From contig DASC01000006.1 in assembly GCA_002503595.1 (NCBI GenBank), forward strand, positions 1 to 10,173: a DNA stretch of 10,173 nucleotides, in the 5' to 3' direction. A program made the position numbers and the translations under genes. Of the stretch, positions 6,807 through 10,173 are shown piece by piece. A model generated the notes under the pieces. It did not search any database. It worked only from the letters and a program-made list of their open reading frames with translations, and was not told the DNA's origin. Positions within the stretch are counted from its first letter, which is position 1, and every line of letters begins with the position of its first letter. Source of the stretch: Candidatus Methanogaster sp. UBA203. GTDB lineage: Archaea; Halobacteriota; Methanosarcinia; Methanosarcinales; Methanogasteraceae.

Positions 6807-7490
6807 TCACTTCACCTCGATTCCTACTATCTCTTTCGTCCGCCGTAAGCATCCTCTCGCCATCTGCGATGCAAATATCTTGATAGGCGTGCGCTTTCCG
6901 TAAACTCTGGTCTTTCCATCGCGGATCGCATCCAGAACCGCCTGCAGATTGCGCTCTGCCGAGATCTCGGTCACGGCATACCCGATCATCGGCACGATAT
7001 GCGCATCGCTCCCTGCAACTGCTGGAATCTCCATCTCCCGCGCCATTCGCTCTGCTTTTCTGTTCGCTTCCCCTGTGATAAACCTCGAATTGAAGATCTC
7101 GACCGCATCCACATCCAGATCCGCGAAATCCCCGATGCCGTGGCTCAACCGCTTGAACGGGTGCGGCACCACAACAACGCCGCCAAGTTCCCGGATGCGC
7201 GCAATCGTCTCCGGTACCGTCTTCTTTGGCGAAATCTCCTCCCGTATCCCGAGTGCGATCAAGTGCCCTTTCGCTGTCGTTATCTCGACTCCCGGAATCA
7301 CGATCAGAGGGAGATCCAGTTCCTTTGCACGCTCTTCGGCAACGGTTCCGCCTTTTACGGTGTCATGGTCGCAGATCGCAATCCCATCGAGACCGATATC
7401 CACAGCATGTTTCAGTATCGAATCGATCGGCGATCTGCAATCCCGTGAATATACGGAATGGATGTGGAGATCGAAGTGCATGATTCTCAT
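6807..7490 (-). CDS. PHP-domain phosphoesterase
   Basis: Metal-dependent phosphoesterase of the PHP (polymerase and histidinol phosphatase) superfamily, 227 aa from the ATG at 7490 or 224 aa from the ATG at 7481. Counted from the second Met, the metal ligands are all present: HxH (H6, H8), D38/H39 in ICDHDT, E66 in PGVEITT, H107 in VVPHPF and the GSDAH motif (D159, H161). The last third (IGYAVTEISAERNLQAVLDA, then IRDGKTRVYGKRTP) matches the PHP C-terminal region found in small archaeal members and in TrpH/YciV-type nucleotide phosphatases. Substrate is unknown; a phosphorylated small molecule or a 3',5'-bisphosphonucleotide are options. The open frame continues to 7619, but the added N-terminus is low-complexity Pro/Thr (PQTPTDPLTPTDP) from intergenic repeats and lacks a ribosome binding site, so it is rejected. 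It is the first gene of an operon with the sugar dehydrogenase and is transcribed away from the NosD-like gene. Confidence 0.9.
   Translation of the reverse strand: MRIMHFDLHIHSVYSRDCRSPIDSILKHAVDIGLDGIAICDHDTVKGGTVAEERAKELDLPLIVIPGVEITTAKGHLIALGIREEISPKKTVPETIARIRELGGVVVVPHPFKRLSHGIGDFADLDVDAVEIFNSRFITGEANRKAERMAREMEIPAVAGSDAHIVPMIGYAVTEISAERNLQAVLDAIRDGKTRVYGKRTPIKIFASQMARGCLRRTKEIVGIEVK
6812..6817 (-). promoter_or_regulatory. ribosome binding site of the sugar dehydrogenase
   Basis: AGGTGA on the minus strand, a perfect match to the archaeal 16S tail, lies 10 bases before the ATG at 6801, inside the last codons of the PHP gene. It fixes the dehydrogenase start. Confidence 0.7.
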
Positions 7491-7501
7491 GGTGCGCCGG
7501 A

Positions 7502-7510
7502 GGTATAAGC
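7502..7510 (-). promoter_or_regulatory. possible TATA box of the PHP-dehydrogenase operon
   Basis: GCTTATACC on the minus strand lies about 24 bases before the ATG at 7481 and about 15 before the ATG at 7490. No Shine-Dalgarno match precedes either ATG. The spacing would place the transcript start at or next to 7481, so a leaderless mRNA beginning with the second Met is plausible. This rests on position and a weak match. Confidence 0.3.
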
Positions 7511-7521
7511 ATGTATCGATG

Positions 7522-7557
7522 GGGTCTGTTGGCGTCAGAGGGTCTGTTGGCGTCTGG
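7522..7557. repeat. two tandem copies of an 18-bp unit
   Basis: GGGTCTGTTGGCGTC occurs at 7522-7536 and again at 7540-7554 (unit 18 bp, the last three bases differ). It lies in the spacer between the two divergent transcription units. It could be a small slippage duplication or a pair of operator sites; nothing in the sequence decides. Confidence 0.75.
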
Positions 7558-7638
7558 GGTTGCAATTCAGGTGCTCGGGGTTGGCTTTTCAGGTGGTGCC
7601 ACCAAGAGCGACTCGACACCCCGAATAAATCGGAAAAG

Positions 7639-7646
7639 TTATATCA
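7639..7646 (+). promoter_or_regulatory. likely TATA box of the NosD-like gene
   Basis: TTATATCA preceded by the purine-rich GGAAAAG (a BRE-like element) lies about 40 bases before the GTG start at 7685. Transcription would begin near 7668, leaving a short leader with AGGA at 7675-7678 as ribosome binding site, 6 bases before the GTG. Confidence 0.5.
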
Positions 7647-7684
7647 CATACGACTGGTAATTGTATGGTAGCATAGGAACGAAG

Positions 7685-10173
7685 GTGATTACGATCCGGC
7701 GTCAGACGATCGAGCAGGACAGATGTTATCGAGCGCATCTTACGAGGTGTACTTCTGCGATTCTTCTCCCTGCCTGTACGCTCCTGATTCTTGGACTGGC
7801 GTGTGGGCTCGCGGGGGCTGTGGACTACGGCACGATCGATGTCAATTCTGCGAACTGTGATCAGTGGAGTACGAATCTGAGCAACAACAACAGCAAAGTT
7901 GATGGGGATATCATCGTGAATGATGGTGCGGTACTCGATATCGAGGGTGCGACGGTACGGATGCAACGGTACTATTCCGGTGTATGGAAATATCCCTCGA
8001 TCATCGTGCGCGACAACGGCACGCTGAACGTGAACAACTCAACGATCACGCGAGACAACTACTACAACTACGGCTGGCGATACGAGAGCGGGAGCCGCGG
8101 CAATCTCACGAACAGTACTGTTGAATTCTGTATTTATAATAATGGTTTTAAGATAGAAACGAATGAGACCGCCTCTCTCTTCAATGTTACATTTGATCAT
8201 GGAGATACGTCGTATTCATCCGATTGTTATGCCATCTATCTGAACTCAGCAAGCAACGCAAGCATCAGAGAATGCACGATAAAGACCTCATCGTCGAATT
8301 CAGGTTCTATTTATAGATACACCTACGGTATCTACATCAAAGACTCGGGACTCTGCAACCTCACAGACAATACCATCGAAGAGAAGGGCAGCTACTATCA
8401 CGGCGTTTATATCCAGAATTCAAACAACAACACACTAAATAATATCAGCATCACGCGGGGATCGGACTCAGACACCAATAACAATGCCGTACACATCGAT
8501 TCCTCATTCAACAACACGCTCCGGGATTTCACCATCGCTGGAAGCGCTAATCAGCACGGAATTTATGCATATTCTTCCAACAACACGAGCATCATCAACG
8601 GCACGATCAACGATGTCAGAAATCACGGTATCTACATCCAGAACTCGAGACTCTGTAATCTAACAGAAAACAACATCACAGACAGCGTAGACGATGGCAT
8701 CTTTGTGCAGAACTCAGACAATGCAACTCTGCTCATCAACAACCTGGCCAGAAACAGGGATGGAATATATCTCGACTCTTCCCCAAACAGCGTCTTAACC
8801 GGAAACACAGTCGTAGACAGCAGCAAATATGGAATAAACATCACCGCCTCTGCGAAGAACACCCTCAGATCCAATGCCATCACTAACTGCACCAACTACT
8901 ACCACCTCTATGTCACAGGAGACGCAGGGGACTATGATCAGGACATTGACACCTCAAACACCGTGAATGGCGGCAAGATATACTACCACTACTCAGACAG
9001 CGGCACGATCACCGACACCAACATCGGGCACGTAACCATCGTTGATTGCAGCGATCTGTGGTTCACGGGCTGCACGATACACAATGGGGATGGCGTTCGG
9101 ATCAGGGGAGTATCATCGAATGTGAGCATCAGGGATAGTACTATCGAGAACAACACGATGTACGGCATCAATTTTGAATCTGCCGGCTGGAATAACATCA
9201 CATCCGTCACCATAAAGAATAACACAAAACAAGCGGTTTACTTTGCTGATTCGAGCAACAACACCATAAACGACAGTCATATTCTGGACAATAACAAGGA
9301 AGGAATTTACACAATCGAAACAAGCAACAACAATCGAATTATCAACAACAGCGTCATCAACAACAGTATCGGCATTTATTTATCAGGAAGTGGAAATAAT
9401 AATATCACAGATAACAATGTATCAGATAATAGTGGCGACGGCATATACATAGGTTCCGGCACTGTAGACGCCAATAACATCATACGAAACAATACAATAC
9501 TCTTAAACGGCCGCAATGGAGTTACTTTCTATTCGAATACTAATTATTTAAGCGAGAATACAATATCAGATAACTCTGTCTGGGCATTATACTTCATGAA
9601 ACCGTATTATAACAATTTTATCTGGCGCAACAACACAGCAAACGGCGAAGAAGTGAACTATTATTACAATGAACATGACCTAACCATCGACTCTAAGTAT
9701 CTCTCTGCATACAATGTGAGCAATGTCGGGAAGATCACGCTTATAGGTTGCACCAACATCACCGTGAGAGATAGTGAACTTTCGAATAATATTAGATCCG
9801 GTTATGGCATGTTTTTGTGGAATTCAACTAATAATAACCTGACCAACAACACCCTATCGAATAACTACAATGGCATCCTGCTACAGCGTTCATCCAGCAA
9901 CAACATCACTGATCTCGATACGATAAGTCCAAGCGATGGAGCGCAGTTCAGATTGAATTCGGATTACAACAACATAACAGACAGCAGTTTCGCAGCTACA
10001 GTGGGTGGTGCTGGAATGTCCATAACCTTATCAGATCACACCACCATCACCGGCACCACGATCTATTCTTTAAGCCATGGGGTGTATGTTACCGGTTCCT
10101 ACACAAGTCTCACAAACGTCACGATCACCTCAGACGGGGCGGATGGGGTGCACACGAAAGGAGATACCACCAC
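7685..10173 (+). CDS. secreted NosD-like right-handed beta-helix surface protein, 3' end outside window
   Basis: The frame is open from the GTG at 7685 to the last base (829 codons visible, no stop), so the protein is larger. The N-terminus has a basic n-region, a hydrophobic core (AILLPACTLLILGLACGLAGA, about residues 25-45) and a likely signal peptidase site after A45. The rest is a chain of parallel beta-helix turns of roughly 22-25 residues, each with a 'GIYI.NS..N' corner (GIYIKDS, GVYIQNS, GIFVQNS, GIYLDSS, GIYLSGS, GIYIGSG) and Asn ladders (NNNTL, NNIT). This is the NosD/PbH1 type found in archaeal surface proteins. Two modules of the kind 'NTVNG..iYYhY...' leading to 'vtivdCs...' occur near residues 423-460 and 645-690. 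About three dozen N-x-S/T sequons are visible, so the mature protein may be heavily glycosylated. The family is often linked to glycan binding or surface structure; NosD itself acts in copper-site maturation, but no copper ligands are evident here. Likely S-layer-associated or anchored; the anchor would be in the missing part. Base composition falls in GC toward the Asn-rich middle. Confidence 0.9.
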   Translation, partial: MITIRRQTIEQDRCYRAHLTRCTSAILLPACTLLILGLACGLAGAVDYGTIDVNSANCDQWSTNLSNNNSKVDGDIIVNDGAVLDIEGATVRMQRYYSGVWKYPSIIVRDNGTLNVNNSTITRDNYYNYGWRYESGSRGNLTNSTVEFCIYNNGFKIETNETASLFNVTFDHGDTSYSSDCYAIYLNSASNASIRECTIKTSSSNSGSIYRYTYGIYIKDSGLCNLTDNTIEEKGSYYHGVYIQNSNNNTLNNISITRGSDSDTNNNAVHIDSSFNNTLRDFTIAGSANQHGIYAYSSNNTSIINGTINDVRNHGIYIQNSRLCNLTENNITDSVDDGIFVQNSDNATLLINNLARNRDGIYLDSSPNSVLTGNTVVDSSKYGINITASAKNTLRSNAITNCTNYYHLYVTGDAGDYDQDIDTSNTVNGGKIYYHYSDSGTITDTNIGHVTIVDCSDLWFTGCTIHNGDGVRIRGVSSNVSIRDSTIENNTMYGINFESAGWNNITSVTIKNNTKQAVYFADSSNNTINDSHILDNNKEGIYTIETSNNNRIINNSVINNSIGIYLSGSGNNNITDNNVSDNSGDGIYIGSGTVDANNIIRNNTILLNGRNGVTFYSNTNYLSENTISDNSVWALYFMKPYYNNFIWRNNTANGEEVNYYYNEHDLTIDSKYLSAYNVSNVGKITLIGCTNITVRDSELSNNIRSGYGMFLWNSTNNNLTNNTLSNNYNGILLQRSSSNNITDLDTISPSDGAQFRLNSDYNNITDSSFAATVGGAGMSITLSDHTTITGTTIYSLSHGVYVTGSYTSLTNVTITSDGADGVHTKGDTT
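8327..8377 (+). repeat. first copy of a 51-bp internal coding repeat
   Basis: Encodes GIYIKDSGLCNLTDNTI. A diverged copy lies exactly 300 bp (100 codons) downstream at 8627-8677. Differences are partly synonymous. It marks a duplicated block of beta-helix turns. Confidence 0.7.
8627..8677 (+). repeat. second copy of the 51-bp internal coding repeat
   Basis: Encodes GIYIQNSRLCNLTENNI and pairs with 8327-8377. The shared 'LCNLT' with a Cys at the same register is unusual among the other turns, which have N or S at this place. Confidence 0.7.

Noticed and set aside
7491..7619. Upstream extension of the PHP frame with a Pro/Thr repeat
   Set aside because: It translates the spacer's tandem repeat, has no ribosome binding site, and PHP homology begins at the HxH motif just after 7481.
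7740..7825. Lipoprotein signal (Cys at residue 40 in GLAC)
   Set aside because: The residues before the Cys (G-L-A) do not fit the lipobox L-[AS]-[GA]-C, and a normal cleavage site follows at AGA.
7589..7966. 125-codon frame on the minus strand
   Set aside because: It lies opposite the promoter and signal-peptide region of the NosD-like gene and has no recognisable family or start signal.
8327..9450. Repeated segments considered as a CRISPR array or DNA repeat element
   Set aside because: They stay in one reading frame, vary in sequence and spacing, and encode beta-helix turns.

Overview
The window looks like euryarchaeal chromosome, most likely from the methanogen/ANME side (class Methanomicrobia or a relative). 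The reasons are AGGTGA-type ribosome binding sites, TATA-like elements upstream of genes, a T-rich terminator without a hairpin, and a very long Asn/Ser/Thr-rich parallel beta-helix surface protein with the NosD-like module typical of Methanosarcina/Archaeoglobus relatives. The assignment rests on gene style only; there is no rRNA or other phylogenetic marker here.

Left part (1-4356, + strand): a defence cassette. A RhuM-family protein (5' end not resolved) overlaps by 14 bp the start of a complete 1080-aa type I restriction endonuclease R subunit (HsdR). The methylase (hsdM) and specificity (hsdS) genes are not in the window and would be expected to the left of base 1. A 48-codon reading frame follows the hsdR stop after one base. 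Base composition visibly rises in GC from about 4260 on, so the right edge of the likely transferred restriction cassette probably lies at 4209-4361.

Middle (4362-5491, + strand): two overlapping genes. One is a small protein that resembles a class I glutamine amidotransferase/ThuA fold but has no Cys nucleophile. The other is a P-loop kinase of the adenylylsulfate-kinase family whose substrate-binding motifs are altered. A T-rich stretch at 5500-5513 ends this unit.

Right-middle (5530-7490, - strand): a two-gene operon of a PHP-domain phosphoesterase followed, 5 bp later, by a UDP-glucose/GDP-mannose 6-dehydrogenase with an intact active site. The dehydrogenase would supply a nucleotide-sugar acid for cell-surface glycans.

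Right (7685-10173, + strand): divergently transcribed from that operon, a secreted NosD-like right-handed beta-helix protein that is still open at the window end (829 codons visible). It has a signal peptide, dense N-glycosylation sequons and two copies of the 'VNG..YYY' module. The sugar dehydrogenase and the sequon-rich exported protein fit a cell-envelope theme, but a functional link is inference. No tRNA, rRNA, CRISPR array or insertion sequence was seen.
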